This document shows, one piece after another, positions 11,699 to 22,479 of a stretch of DNA of 64,000 bases; positions within the stretch are counted from its first letter, which is position 1, and each line of letters starts with the position of its first letter. Made by a program: the position numbers and the translations under genes. The DNA lies in assembly GCF_048128805.1 (NCBI RefSeq), contig NC_136003.1, positions 27,744,885-27,808,884 on the forward strand. The letters run 5' to 3'. The notes under the pieces were generated by a model. That model made no database searches, was not told where the DNA came from, and saw nothing but the letters and a program-made list of their open reading frames with translations. Source of the stretch: Centroberyx gerrardi. Its lineage: Eukaryota; Chordata; Actinopteri; Beryciformes; Berycidae.

Positions 11699-12245
11699 GG
11701 GCTGAGAGTGAAAGGTGAATATCCAAAATCTCTCTCTGTATTTGGGTGGATTAAAGAACCTATACGCTACAGTTGTTTGCATGCAGCGCTCGCCCCATGG
11801 GCCTGCTCAACAAAAAGCTGTAAATATGCAAAGGAGATTAATTAGTATCCCAAGGTCACTTATACCGAATACGGCTCCGCTGTGAAAGTAAATCAGCAAT
11901 ATATTACCTCAAATGTGATTTGTGTGCAGATGAATGACTGCAGAGGTGTTATTGATATTTGCTCAGGAGTTAACGAGGCCCTGTGTGAGGCTTCATTTGG
12001 CCAAAAGTATTTCTCTTTAATCCTCAACCTAGAAAAACAGTGAGGGTTGGAGTTGTTAGAGCATCTTAGTTCTGGTGGCTTTAACCGCAGGGTGTGTGCA
12101 CCGCACCTCAAAGTCCACAGTTCATTTGAATCCGGTCTTAATACTGTTTTCTAACCCCTTCCAAACCAACAAACTCAGCATGCTGACTCAAGACGAGGCT
12201 TATTAGCTCTAATCCCTGGCAACTCTCTGTGTTTGTATTATCAAA
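11699..12245. other. Intergenic, no gene seen
   Basis: No exon or complete repeat was recognised. The segment 11810-12080 is repeat-free and carries an ATGCAAAGGAGATTAATTAG block with octamer-like and homeobox-like cores, so it may be regulatory. Confidence 0.35.
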
Positions 12246-12729
12246 TAGGATTAGACCGATGTATCAGTTTGCCGATATATTGGGTCGATTTTGACCTTTT
12301 CTTTAATACTGGGTATCAGCCAATCAATGTCGTCTACCTCTGATACGCTGGAGGTTCCTCCCTGACCACAGCTACAGAGAAGCAGCCTGGAAAACCGGAA
12401 ATGAAACTTGCACATGCTATTTGTTTAACTGTTTAATAATGTTTTTTACTGAATTAATTCTTCATTTAACCCCCGCTGTTGAATTGATGTGGTGAGTCAC
12501 CCTGCATTAAAGAATTTCATTATCCTGGGTTTCGATGGAGAGTTTTAGTGTCCCAGGATGGTCTAAATGCTAAGAGGCCTGACAAGAAACAACATTCTGG
12601 GGGAAACACTGAATACTTGAAATTTTTTGGCATGAAAATGGTCAAATATGAAGATGTTGGCCATCGGCAGCTTCCATCCAAAAATATTGGTATTGGCCTT
12701 CAAAACCCCATATATCAGTCGTATCCTAA
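12246..12729 (+). mobile_element. MITE family G, most complete copy
   Basis: The left end (TAGGATTAGACCGATGTATC) is loosely inverted at the right end (ATATCAGTCGTATCCTA). The interior has the blocks TTATCCTGGGTTTC, GGGGGAAACACTGA and GGCATGAAAATGG. These recur at 41345-41640 (same strand), 45925-46620 and 52065-52620 (opposite strand), with a left-end fragment at 61114-61205. No protein is encoded. Superfamily is uncertain. Confidence 0.65.
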
Positions 12730-13261
12730 TTAATGCAGTATAGTATAGAAACTTTGACACTTCTTTGTTATTCAAGGACTTCCTGCACATATCACTACAC
12801 TGGAGTTTACTTTTTCGCTGACTTACTTAACTTCCCCTCTCGTCTTCCAAGTATCTTATGACCAAGCTTGATCAAACCTCCTGTCACATGCAGGTCTGCA
12901 GCTGCACCTTATTTTTCATTACGTTTATTCAGCAGTGGAAAAATTACCCCAAATGACTATGATCAAGCAAAATGGATGCAAGCAACTTAAATGGACCATT
13001 AAGGAGAATTAAGCACATCATAATCACAAGCTGGCACATTACATGCAATGGATAATTAATTTCTCACATGTGGCTGCGAGATAAAAGACATTGATCTGAA
13101 ATGCACCTCAGAGTGAACAGGAGCCTGCAGTTTATTAAGGGTGATTACCAAAATACAGAATAAAACAATGTGTAATTATCTCTGTATGAAATACCTCACT
13201 AAAAGTTAATGATACACCCAAGTTGAATCATTTGCCCAAAACAAGAAGTCACATGCCAGTA

Positions 13262-13275
13262 CTGCCCTCTGCTGG
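13262..13275 (-). promoter_or_regulatory. CTCF-consensus-like site
   Basis: On the minus strand the sequence reads CCAGCAGAGGGCAG, which fits the vertebrate CTCF core consensus at every constrained position. It lies 1.7 kb upstream of the pirt coding exon. A motif match alone does not prove occupancy. Confidence 0.45.
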
Positions 13276-14881
13276 ATTATTCGATTCATTGCATGTATTG
13301 ACAGGTTGCATCAAATGTGTGTGACACAGGGTGTTGCCGTGTTACCATGGTGCATTTCAGAGAGATGACAGTGATAATCTAATAAGATCGGGGCGAGGGC
13401 TGTTTTTGGGACATGAGTTGGCTAAGTAGTAATCCTAAAGAGCCATTTCCCCTGCTTAGGAGCCCTCTGTAGAGCGTAATTGTATTAAAGTGAGGGATCA
13501 TGTTCGGATCAATGGCCACAAACTGACACTTGTGCCTTTCCAAAAGAGCACACGAAGCAACAAAGTCACAAATGTAATATCCAGGCAGTTTAATGGAAAC
13601 ATGAGTATCATATTGCAACAACATCACAGTGTGTTTCCTCTCTTGAGTCTGAGGCAGGAAAATGCAGGAGGGCGGGGTCGCAAGGTGGACAAAATTCTCA
13701 GTTTGTCCAGGAAAACAAAATTCTATATGCTTTCCTCCACTTTCTGAGGCTTGATGATGCTACACAGATTTCATTGATCTCATGTTCACAGAACAAAACT
13801 ACAACTTGCAGATAATTGCTCTAGGGTACTTTGTGGTCGATACTATACCAACATATCAGGCTGTATTGGAAAGTCTGTACGGGTGATTGCTTGCTACATC
13901 AATCTAGCTACAACAGAGAGCCATTTCCTAGCCGCTGCCCTGCCCAGCTCTTCTTTGTGTGGAAAGTATTTCAGCCATTTGAGACAGTTATTTCCCCAGT
14001 CATGGAAACTCTCAGGCGCTTCCAACAAAAGGCAACGTCCGAGCCGTCCGCAGAAGTTTTTTGAAAGCGCTGTACAGACCAAGAGGGACGTCCGCTTGAG
14101 TGGTTTGAGGTCTGAGCTCACTGCAGTGGAGCTTCTATGGATATCCTCTGGGGACCGGAAGGCAAGCTCCTCGCCCTGGATGCACCATCAGGACTGAGTG
14201 CTGGCGATGGCAGATGATGGTAAGGGATGATGGTCAAAGGACACTCTTGAGGAGGTGGAGAAAGCGGAGGAGGGTGGGTATCTGCAGCACTGCATTGTAC
14301 TGGTTTCACTGGCCGGACAGCCTGCGGGAGTTTCTGTCAGCTTTTCCTTCAGATTTCTGGATGTTTTCTGATGGTAAAGAGATTTAAACTTATTGCCCAT
14401 TCCTCAGAAATACATCCAAAGCAACGTGCTCCAGATTTTAAAGGTAGGTGCTCATCTACTTTCCATTTTGGTCCTGGTTTGAGCTATATCGGGCTTTGCC
14501 TAAAGCAAATAAGTGGAAATATTAGCATTTTTGTTAGAGCTAGGGTGATTTAGGAAAACATCCATACGCAGCCATGACAATCTAATAGAGACAATTTATC
14601 ATTCCATAGTGTTGAGAAAATATGGACATGGAACATTTTAACACTCATTTTGCAAGTTAATGTGTCTTACTGGCATCAATATAATTGAGTGGCTTCCGGA
14701 TCATAGTTATCATGGTTTATTGTGATGTAAAGACAATATTATTCACTATGTGATATGCTAATGTTCAAATCAAGATATAACTTCATTAGCTATCAGTCAT
14801 AACTCGCCTACGTCAGTTTCCACACAGAGACTGAGACTTCAGAGAGGCTGCTACTCCCTCACAGCATAATTCGTGTTCCAC

Positions 14882-14894
14882 CTTTCTCCGACAG
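14882..14894 (+). promoter_or_regulatory. pirt: Probable splice acceptor of the pirt coding exon
   Basis: A pyrimidine-rich run followed by CAG ends 34 bases before the pirt ATG. This suggests that the exon begins at 14895 and that a separate 5' untranslated exon exists upstream. Confidence 0.5.
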
Positions 14895-14928
14895 AGGAGT
14901 GACCCAGGCTGAGGCAGCAGAGGAGGCC

Positions 14929-15336
14929 ATGCCAGGCAGCCCGGAGAACATCCCTCTGGGGGAGTGCACGCTCTCCCAGTCCAGGGACCAGCTGACCCCC
15001 CCGAGCCGAACAGAGAGCACCGTGTTCAGCCTGTCGCGGAGCGAGTCCCTCTGGACCACCGAGACTCCGCGCAGCAACTGTGAGATCTACTGGTTCCCCA
15101 TCCATCTCATGTCCACCGGGGGCAGCTTCCTGGCCTGCGGCTTCATCATCAGCGGCCTGTACTTCGCCGGCCACTGCAAGAAGGTCACCAACATCCTGGG
15201 TCCGGCCCTGCTGTCCATTGGCCTGATGGTGTTCGTGGTGGGCGTGGTCCTGATCCCCATCACCAAGGAGAACAGGAAGCAGCCCACCGTGAAGAGGCCC
15301 CTCAGTTACTACAGGCCTCCGGTGTTCAATCTGTGA
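14929..15336 (+). CDS. pirt: Phosphoinositide-interacting protein of TRP channels (PIRT-like)
   Basis: The 135-residue product is close to the usual PIRT length of about 137. Family-defining residues are seen at about 35-54: a Ser-Arg-Ser-Glu-Ser run, then WTTETPRSN and EIY, directly before the membrane segments. Two hydrophobic helices follow, at about 57-80 and 88-112, then a basic tail (KENRKQ, VKRP) that would face the cytoplasm. In mammals PIRT binds phosphoinositides through its basic C-terminus and tunes TRPV1 and TRPM8 in sensory neurons. That role is known of the family and not shown here. ATG 14929 was chosen because it gives the family length. A pyrimidine tract ending in CAG at 14894 looks like a splice acceptor, implying an upstream 5' non-coding exon. 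An upstream GTG in frame is not a credible start. The whole coding region is one exon. Confidence 0.9.
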   Translation: MPGSPENIPLGECTLSQSRDQLTPPSRTESTVFSLSRSESLWTTETPRSNCEIYWFPIHLMSTGGSFLACGFIISGLYFAGHCKKVTNILGPALLSIGLMVFVVGVVLIPITKENRKQPTVKRPLSYYRPPVFNL

Positions 15337-16521
15337 CGACCAGGGCGTTGCCATTTTGTCACATCACTTTGGGAGGGGAAGTCTGACGAAGCACGCTGTT
15401 CCGAATGAGGAACTTTTCCCGAAAGCACACTGGATAGAGGGGTTAACCTTTCGGGCAAGACGACTGTTTAAAGACTCTGCGTGGTGATATGTTATTTGTT
15501 TGATTCAACAAGACTGGCAACACTATGTGCATGAAAAGATTTACATTAGAACTAAATAACCATAAGAATGTGAGCGCACAAGGACAACAATGTGCTATAT
15601 AAAAGGCAATTACTCACGCATATTTACAATTTGGCGAGAAGAATACTGGAAAGCAAACTGTCCTGATGAATATTTATGAAGGAAAAGGGGTCGGGGGGGG
15701 ATTTCCTAATGCTTTGTGGTACAGTATATGTGGATTCATGAATAATTAAAGGCTGTAAGAGCTTATAATTGTCAGTGCCCAGTTTACTATGTGTAGTTGC
15801 ATCCAATGCATTGAACACTGTATACTGTGACTCAGTCGCTGGCAAGGAAGGGCAACTGTAGGTGTTTTTACCCAGAATGCATGGGACGTCCTCAGATGAC
15901 CAGGGCAAGAATTTGACTAGTCTGACCTATACAAGACGGAAAGTTTGAGCCTCGAATACAAAGCACATAACATTTTCATAGGATTTAAATATGCTGTTCA
16001 AACAAACTTACATTATACCCTCACAGGTAAGGGTTAGAATAGAGTGAACTCTGGGTTACAACATTGTTTTCTGCACAGATATTTTGTGCTATATGCAACA
16101 TATTGACGGTAAAGTTCACATGTTGGGTCATGGAATGCAGAGGCCTGTATAATAAGGGAATAGTCATTTGACTGTCAAATTAAAAAAGTCCTTCGTCAGG
16201 CCTGCAAATCCTGCATCATTTGCATCTGGGCAATGAGACCAGATGTGACATGTTGGTCAGCCTGTCGCAAGCCTATTTTGAACTACATATTTGTAAAGTC
16301 AGCAGTGTTATCGTTGATTAGCAACACAAAATGCAAACTAGCGATGACTCTGAGCGTGTGTTTAAAGTGTACGCACACAGGATACGCGTAGGGAAATGCC
16401 TTGTTTACCCTCTGCTGGAGGCGGGGCGTCTCTCCACAGGTGCGCTCCGGGCAGCTCAGGTAAAAAAGGATGAAGCATCCTCCCGTTATACAAGCTCAGG
16501 TCGCTCTGTAATGCTCCCAGC
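15337..16521. other. pirt 3' UTR and spacer to the TMEM238-like gene
   Basis: No coding exon was recognised. The first part should be the pirt 3' UTR. No canonical AATAAA was noted nearby; an ATTAAA variant occurs at about 15744. The 80 bases before 16522 probably contain the 5' UTR of the next gene. Confidence 0.45.
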
Positions 16522-17058
16522 ATGGACGTGACAAAGTGCATAGGCGGCTGCGTGATTTTATTTTTCATAGCTATCATTCTCGACGTCGTCGGTCTGATCG
16601 TCATCTTCGTTGGCATATTCGCCAACCTGCGTATCGACGGCAGGTTTTACGGCGATTTCTTGATCTACAGCGGCGCTCTGATCATTTTCGGCAGCCTGGC
16701 CTGCTGGCTCATGTGGTACATAGGAAACATCCAGGTCTCGGACGAGGACACTGACGGCTCCCTGAAAAAGACAAGTAGCTTCGTGCAGCTGGCCAGGAAG
16801 TTATCAGAAAGGTTGAGCCAGAAGCTGAGGAGTGAGGGTCCTCGTGCTAAATGTGTTGAGGATGAGGATGATGAGGATTACAGCCAGGTGGGTCTGCCCG
16901 CGCACAAAGCCAGCAGGGTGACATGGGGGAAATCCACCGCCTACCTGAACCAGGGTTATGATGCCAGCCTGGACTCCCTGCCTGACGAGAAGAAAAACAA
17001 GAGGCCTGACCTGCCGACAGCTGCCACCTTCCCTGGTAATATAGAAAGACTTCTCTGA
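16522..17058 (+). CDS. TMEM238-family membrane protein with long acidic tail
   Basis: An intronless frame of 178 residues. Two hydrophobic helices at about 8-33 and 45-68 carry the TMEM238 pattern: an aspartate inside the first helix (residue 21, followed by VVGL), then GIFA, then a YGDFLIYSG block and a WYIGNI block after the second helix. These features match the shorter gene at 18758, so the two are tandem paralogues. The region after residue 72 is hydrophilic. It has a possible amphipathic stretch (SSFVQLARKLSERLSQKL, about 84-101), an acidic run EDEDDED near 112-118 and a Lys/Asp-rich end. This tail is far longer than in the 73-residue neighbour. Function is unknown. TMEM238L in human is a small ER-membrane protein. 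The ATG has a fair context and directly precedes the first helix. A splice alternative for the last codons is noted in the findings. Confidence 0.85.
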   Translation: MDVTKCIGGCVILFFIAIILDVVGLIVIFVGIFANLRIDGRFYGDFLIYSGALIIFGSLACWLMWYIGNIQVSDEDTDGSLKKTSSFVQLARKLSERLSQKLRSEGPRAKCVEDEDDEDYSQVGLPAHKASRVTWGKSTAYLNQGYDASLDSLPDEKKNKRPDLPTAATFPGNIERLL

Positions 17059-18757
17059 TGTTGATAAGCTGCCTGTGCTGAAATAGCCCTAAGGAAATAG
17101 GCCTATGGGTCTTGAAATACTGTGTGTGGATTTGCAAAGAATATGTGTTTGCCTGCAGCTTCATTTCTCAACCAGCCCTAAATGGAAGCAAAAATAACAT
17201 AGTTTCTTGTTTTTTCCGAAGACTATTCCTAGGCCGGCGATGTCACGAGTGTCAAGACCCTCCGAAGGCCTCGTCCAAAATCCCTGAAGATCTCGGTTAT
17301 CATCATCACCATAACACCGTAGCCATGACTCAGGAGAAAGGCCGTTAAGGGCGTGAGGTGAAATGTCCCTGTGTGGATACTCCTCATCTTCATTTATTTT
17401 TTTTTACAATGCTGAATGAAATGCTTTGTCACATATTCCACAGATCAAATGTAGATTACAAATTTTCTTTTATAGCAATGCGTCCCAGTAGCGCAGAGGC
17501 AAAGTTGCGTCCGCCTCCGGGCAAAGTAACGTGAAGTCTTCTTGTGTGCCGTTTGATTTGCTGCCAAAGCAACAACAACACTGGTCGGACTGGTTTGGCT
17601 TTGTGGTGTGGGTCAAACAAGCCTGAAGGCCTCAACAGAGCGTCATGTGACCTGGGGGGTTGGTTCTGCAACATGTACATATGGAGGTTACACACATTTC
17701 ACGCTTTAACTCAGCACTTTTGATGGAAAACATAGCCTCCTAGGATAGGTTTTCACATAGTTACAATAATGGCACGCCTTATGCAAATAACACAGCTCTG
17801 ATGGGAACAGGTTAATAACAATAACTATAGATTCTGTCAAATAGAAAGTTAGAAAAGAGGTTAGCAGCGGCCCTTCTACTCAGCTGAACATGACTGATAA
17901 CATAAAGCCTCTTTAATCAAACTCAGGGCGTTGTTACAGTACATGAACATAATTCATCACTGCTACTCCTCCTGGTATAATGGCAGGCAGCACATTGGTA
18001 AGTCAAAGCCCCATAACAGTGACAAACAGTGACAGCTTGACTGGTCAAACAAGGTACTTAGTTGTAAATTTCCATTGCCTGCATTTCCTCTTTATGCCAG
18101 TCACTTAACAATAGGCGTCATTATTATCATGAGGCATGAAGCATGACTTAGCAAATTATCGGGGAACGCATGAACGCAATGTACACACTCACCAGGCCTG
18201 CTTCCAAGCGAAATATAAAGGGTGAATATGTTTTCAGGGCTGCATCTCTGAGCTCAGTGATAATAAAGTCAAGAGGGAGCCTTGAATAATCTGATATAAG
18301 ATGCCACACGCTGGTGCGGCCCTGAATTACTTTGGTTTTATTAGCTTAACAAAAAGATCAGGGAACCCCAATTAATTACAGGAGGCTTATCGTTGTGTAA
18401 ACTGAGGTTCAAGTGGCAGCTGATTAGGAAATATATGTGCATCCATCTGTCACGCAGAGTACAGACAAAACGTTGATCTATCACATGATAACTACACGAA
18501 AGGTGTTAAACAAGTCAGTTTTGCAAAGGAATGAGGTTAGACTGCGAGGCTTAGAGCTTTTGTTAATGAGTCGTCAAGAGGAGTTGTGGTTGAATACCAG
18601 TCCTGCCACTGTGACTTCTGCTATGAGAGAAATGTAAGGTGTGCTGCAAGTGCAAGAGAATGATCCAGAGGGTAGAAAAGCCACTTTCTGGAGAGGTGTC
18701 CTCTCACTCTCGTCGCACCTCCTGACAACGCCGACCCTTCCTTCGATCGGCCCGACC
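17059..18757. other. Spacer between the two TMEM238-family genes
   Basis: No further protein exon was recognised. A possible acceptor (TTTTTTCCGAAG) at about 17209-17220 could serve an alternative last exon of the upstream gene. An AATAAA lies at about 18262. The rest is AT-rich without recognised repeats. Confidence 0.4.
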
Positions 18758-18979
18758 ATGGCGCAGGGAAAATACTCCATAATGTTCCTGGTGCTGGCTT
18801 TGATTTTTGACATCGTGGGCCTCATCCTCTTCTTCCTGGGGATCTTTGCACCGTTCAGTTTCTGGGACTTCTTCGTGCTGTCCGGACCTCTGCTTATCTT
18901 CCTCAGCCTGGTCTTCTGGATATTCTGGTACATGGGGAGCCTCACTGTGCCGTACGAGGAGCTCATCCTGACGAAATGA
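18758..18979 (+). CDS. tmem238l: Small TMEM238L-like membrane microprotein
   Basis: A 73-residue single-exon frame. Two hydrophobic helices (about 7-31 and 36-59) carry the same family marks as the gene at 16522: an aspartate in helix one (residue 18) followed by IVGL, a GIFA turn, an FWDFFVLSG block, and FWYMGS followed by VPYEEL near the end. Length and the position beside pirt fit human TMEM238L, formerly the presumed non-coding LINC00675. That gene lies next to PIRT on 17p and encodes a 79-residue ER protein (also called FORCP). Orthology rests on synteny and pattern and is inferred. Which of the two paralogues is the strict orthologue is not certain. The ATG (GACCATGG) has a strong Kozak context. 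Confidence 0.82.
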   Translation: MAQGKYSIMFLVLALIFDIVGLILFFLGIFAPFSFWDFFVLSGPLLIFLSLVFWIFWYMGSLTVPYEELILTK

Positions 18980-21641
18980 GACGCAGCGTGGCTGTGAGTG
19001 AAGCTCGGCCCAGTAGATGCCGGCCTAGCTGCTGGACTCCCTCGCACCAGCAACATCAGGAGGGAATTGGCAGGTCAGAGCGGAGCAGGAGCTTCTCGTC
19101 AGGTTTTGAGGCCAAGGCTCTTCTGGCTCTGTGAGGTTTGTGCCTCAGTGAAGGATATGCGACGAGTCCACGGCCAGGCACGACCAGGAAAACACTTGGC
19201 TAAACCCATGAGAGCTCAGGAGATGAACTGAGACTTTATTCCACCCTTTGATATAAGGCAAATAATTCATGTGATGTCATCTGTGGACAGCAGTGATTCC
19301 TCTGGACTGTGTCGGAGTGGAAAGAGCATTTCTGTTTTCAAGCACTTTTATTGGGACGATTTTAAAACTGCAATATGAATATGTGCTTAATTTATCTCAT
19401 TGTTATCACCTGTGTACAGTGTCAATTGATATTTATACTTCAACAAATGTGCTGTGCTTTATCCTGCAACCTGATGTAAGACAGACAAGCTTGAAAAAAA
19501 GTGACTAAACACACAGGACATGCTTTAAAGTGAGCGTTGTTGTGTTCCTTGTGAGACTGCTTTTCGAAAAACTAGCCAAACAGGCGCTGTAGGTTTTGGC
19601 TCGGGGATATTTTAGTGAGATCCACCCAGTCAAGAAAGAGGCCAACAGAAAGAATACACATCCCTCTCATCAACTTCCACACAAAGAAAATTACTGAGGC
19701 ACACACAGAGACTCGGGAAACATGTTCTCTGCCAAAGCAGTGAAGCAAGTGAAAAGCTCCAACCGGAGCACCATCATCAGACATAACACCTCATTCCGAG
19801 TGGCAAAGCATTTTGCCAATTAGCAGTTTTGCCTCAAATAACGTCAAGCGCCGGAGTTATACTTCGGCTTGTTCATTGTAGCACAGCACAGTGAAGAGAA
19901 TGAAACTAACACTACTCCTCCTCCACACCCATTTCTTCCCTGCCTTAATCAGCACTCAGGGCACCATTAGCTCCCTCAGACATGGAGAGTGTTATTAATG
20001 TGTCCATTTGGTTCCTGCCCCTGAGAGAGGAAATGGAGGAGAGGCGTAATGGGGCTCTCTTTGCAAAGAGAGAGAGAGAGGGAGGGAGAGAGAGATGGAA
20101 ACCCTGCTGCTCAGCCCCCTGCCCATGGGACACCGACTTCACTGTTATGCTGAAATCCCAAGTTGTCATGATGGTAGATGTCATTACGAGATGCAGCTTG
20201 ATCACGACTCTTCTCATCACGGCACATTATCGCCTCCCACGAGAGACGCAGATTAGGGGGATTTGCCTTGAGAACAATGAAAAGGTTCCCTAAAATCACC
20301 TTGTGCAGAGCGTACGCCCCTGTCACTTTACAGGTAATGCTCGGCAGATATTAGGCTTGCTACTTTGTTGTGAATTGCAATCAAGTGTTGGTTTTTTTTT
20401 GCTTCTACGAGGTCTGAAAGAGCTTCACTTAATAGTTTATACTTAGGATACCCATTAGCTACGCCACAGCGGCTGCTAATCTTCCTGCAGCCCACAGTGA
20501 AAATGGGACTGACTGTCACCACTAGACAAACAAGTATTTACCACAAGACAAATACATGGAAAACACTGGAAAAAGACTAAAAAAAGATACAAATGTACAT
20601 ACATGCATGTACACACAGATCTAAACAGATAGATAGATAGATAGATAGATAAAGTCAAAGATACAAGTAAGTTAATCAAATAAAGCAGGGAACAATAATA
20701 CATTAGGTTTCCCGCTACACCCTTTTAAAAGTCATCAGGCCGACAGTTCAAGAGCCCTAAAGCTTTCAGATATGGATTTCTAAGTAGCTCCATTAAATCA
20801 TTCTGATAAGCACGATTACCTGTGACTTACAAAATCAAAGCAGTGTCAAATCAATGAATTACTGCAATTAGGCTTTGTATTCTAATGTGTATTAATATGT
20901 GCTAGTGAGAGATAGGGAACAGGGCCATTAGGCAGTCTGGGGAAGTCGGCCAATATTGATAAAACCTGCACTACCTGCTCTAGAAGTACAATAGAAAAAA
21001 CAAAGTACAACAGACTGGGTTTAACAATCACCAGCCAAGAGCTGGTACATGTTGGCTGCCTGTCATTTCCTCCAGACACGCTGGCAGGTGACAGTCCTGT
21101 GTTTTCTGTTTTCAACACTGCTTTAGCTAAATGCTTAAAATGGCTGGTGACTTTATGATGCCATCTTGAGAGGCTTGTGAAGGTGCATGTCTCCCTCCAG
21201 TGGCTGGTAGAGTTGAAGTTATACTGTAGTGAGGTGATTGTGGCAGATTGTTTCAGGGCCCTTCAACTCATCAGTGCTTCAACTTCAAAAAGGGAAAAGA
21301 AAGAAAAACAAACACACAATATCCTGTTTTATTTCTGTATGAGAGGCTGCAGAGTCGATTCTTCAATGTTATAATCATTTAATTGTACTAAATGGAAAGT
21401 TACCAATGAGTTTGAATTTCCTGCCTAAACTCAATTTCACCACATTAAAAGCATTATTATTATCCATTATCCAGACTAAGTCATATATGGAGAAAAAACA
21501 GTGATCAAACCTATTTATTTGAAGACATCACTTTTTATCAACATTGCCAAATGCTGTTTCAATTACTAGTACAATGGCACTAGTACATAGTATATAGTAC
21601 AATAAGTATTGCATTTGTTTGTTCAGTTTTATTATCTTTAT
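18980..21641. other. Intergenic between tmem238l and foxk2, first part
   Basis: The first few hundred bases should be the tmem238l 3' UTR. No coding exon was recognised. A LINE-tail-like segment is at 20440-20700. The segment 19930-20330 is repeat-free apart from a GA run at 20069-20095, and may be regulatory. Confidence 0.4.
20440..20700 (-). repeat. LINE-tail-like dispersed repeat with (AGAT)n
   Basis: The block TTAGGATACCCATTAGCTAC followed by TCTTCCTGCAG resembles TTAGGATCCCCATTAGCTG with CTCTTCCTGGGATCC at about 25060-25115. Both are probably antisense 3' ends of one retrotransposon family. A (AGAT)n run lies at 20627-20650. The family was not identified. Confidence 0.5.
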
Positions 21642-21856
21642 GATGATTCATATCAATTCCCAGTATGTTATTCCTGATTTGCCTATATCCCCTTGGATTT
21701 TTTTGGGAAATGTTTTGCCATTCTCCATGTTTTACACCATAATTTCTCAAACTATATGGTCATAACACAAACAAGGTGAAGGCTACCAGTATGTCGATGA
21801 TAGGCCTTGGTCTTGGGGTGACACTGTATTCAGTGAAAATAGACTATTAATGCATG
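21642..21856 (+). repeat. Diverged local direct duplication, unit A
   Basis: Matches 22480-22673 in the same orientation. Shared blocks are GATGATTCATATCA, TTTCTCAAACTA, CTTGGTCT, GGGTGACACTG, CATTCAGTGAAAA and ATTAATGCATG. The repeat offset is about 820-840 bases. No terminal inverted repeats were seen. Confidence 0.7.
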
Positions 21857-22479
21857 GAAAAATAGGTGCATTAGATGGTTAGAAAGGTCAACAGTTAGAA
21901 GTACATGAAAGTTCACCAAATATGGAAAACAAACTGCAAGAATATCAATAAAATACAGGATAGGGAAAGAAAAACCAGATGTTTCAGTTTCTAACAGTAA
22001 ATATGTCATTATATAATTTTAACACAGTTATATTTGTCTTATTGTTGACCATTTTTAACAATTTTATGATCAAATTTTATCCAAAAACTGCAAACTTTGG
22101 TAATTTCTTTATTTTATTATTTTTTTTGGTTAGCTATAAAAAAAAAATATCAGCAAGGAAGATAAAAGTGGCTTTTATTTCAATGGACTTATTTGCTTTG
22201 CAATAGTAAAAAATCATATCTTTCAGCACAAAGTGGCATTAAGTATTTATGAAATTAAAGCCATGAGTACTAAGGTTTTCCCAGAAGTCGTAGACCGCTT
22301 CACAGGAATAGAATGAGTATCAAATTTTCATTATTATTTCCACCAAGGAGCAGACATCATCAGTATCACAGCATATGGAGTCACAGTGATGTGTCTCATG
22401 CAGATGCACCATCATTAATTGTCACCTGATGATAAGTAATGACAATTAAATTAGTTTTTTGCGGTTGTTTCTCGTTGAT
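21857..22479. other. Spacer between the duplicated units
   Basis: AT-rich with a TTTTTTTT run and no recognised gene. The segment 22390-22455 has two TAATTGTCA or TGACAATTA words in inverted arrangement. Confidence 0.35.

Larger units (their letters stand above)
12730..14894. other. Intergenic region upstream of pirt, no coding gene seen
   Basis: No protein family was recognised in the open frames here. The segment 12940-13200 is repeat-free with several ATTAAGGAGAATTAAG and GATAATTAATTT words, typical of conserved non-coding DNA. A CTCF-like site is at 13262-13275. A 5' non-coding exon and promoter for pirt should lie in or upstream of this stretch but could not be located. Confidence 0.4.

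Noticed and set aside
14899-14928. In-frame GTG upstream of the pirt ATG as a start
   Set aside because: GTG is not a normal vertebrate start, and the ATG at 14929 gives the expected family length.
14851-15354. Minus-strand open frame of about 167 codons
   Set aside because: It lies antisense to the pirt coding exon, is Gly/Ala/His-rich and has no family signature; a codon-composition shadow of the real gene.
18574-19056. Minus-strand open frame of about 160 codons
   Set aside because: Antisense to tmem238l with no recognisable domain.
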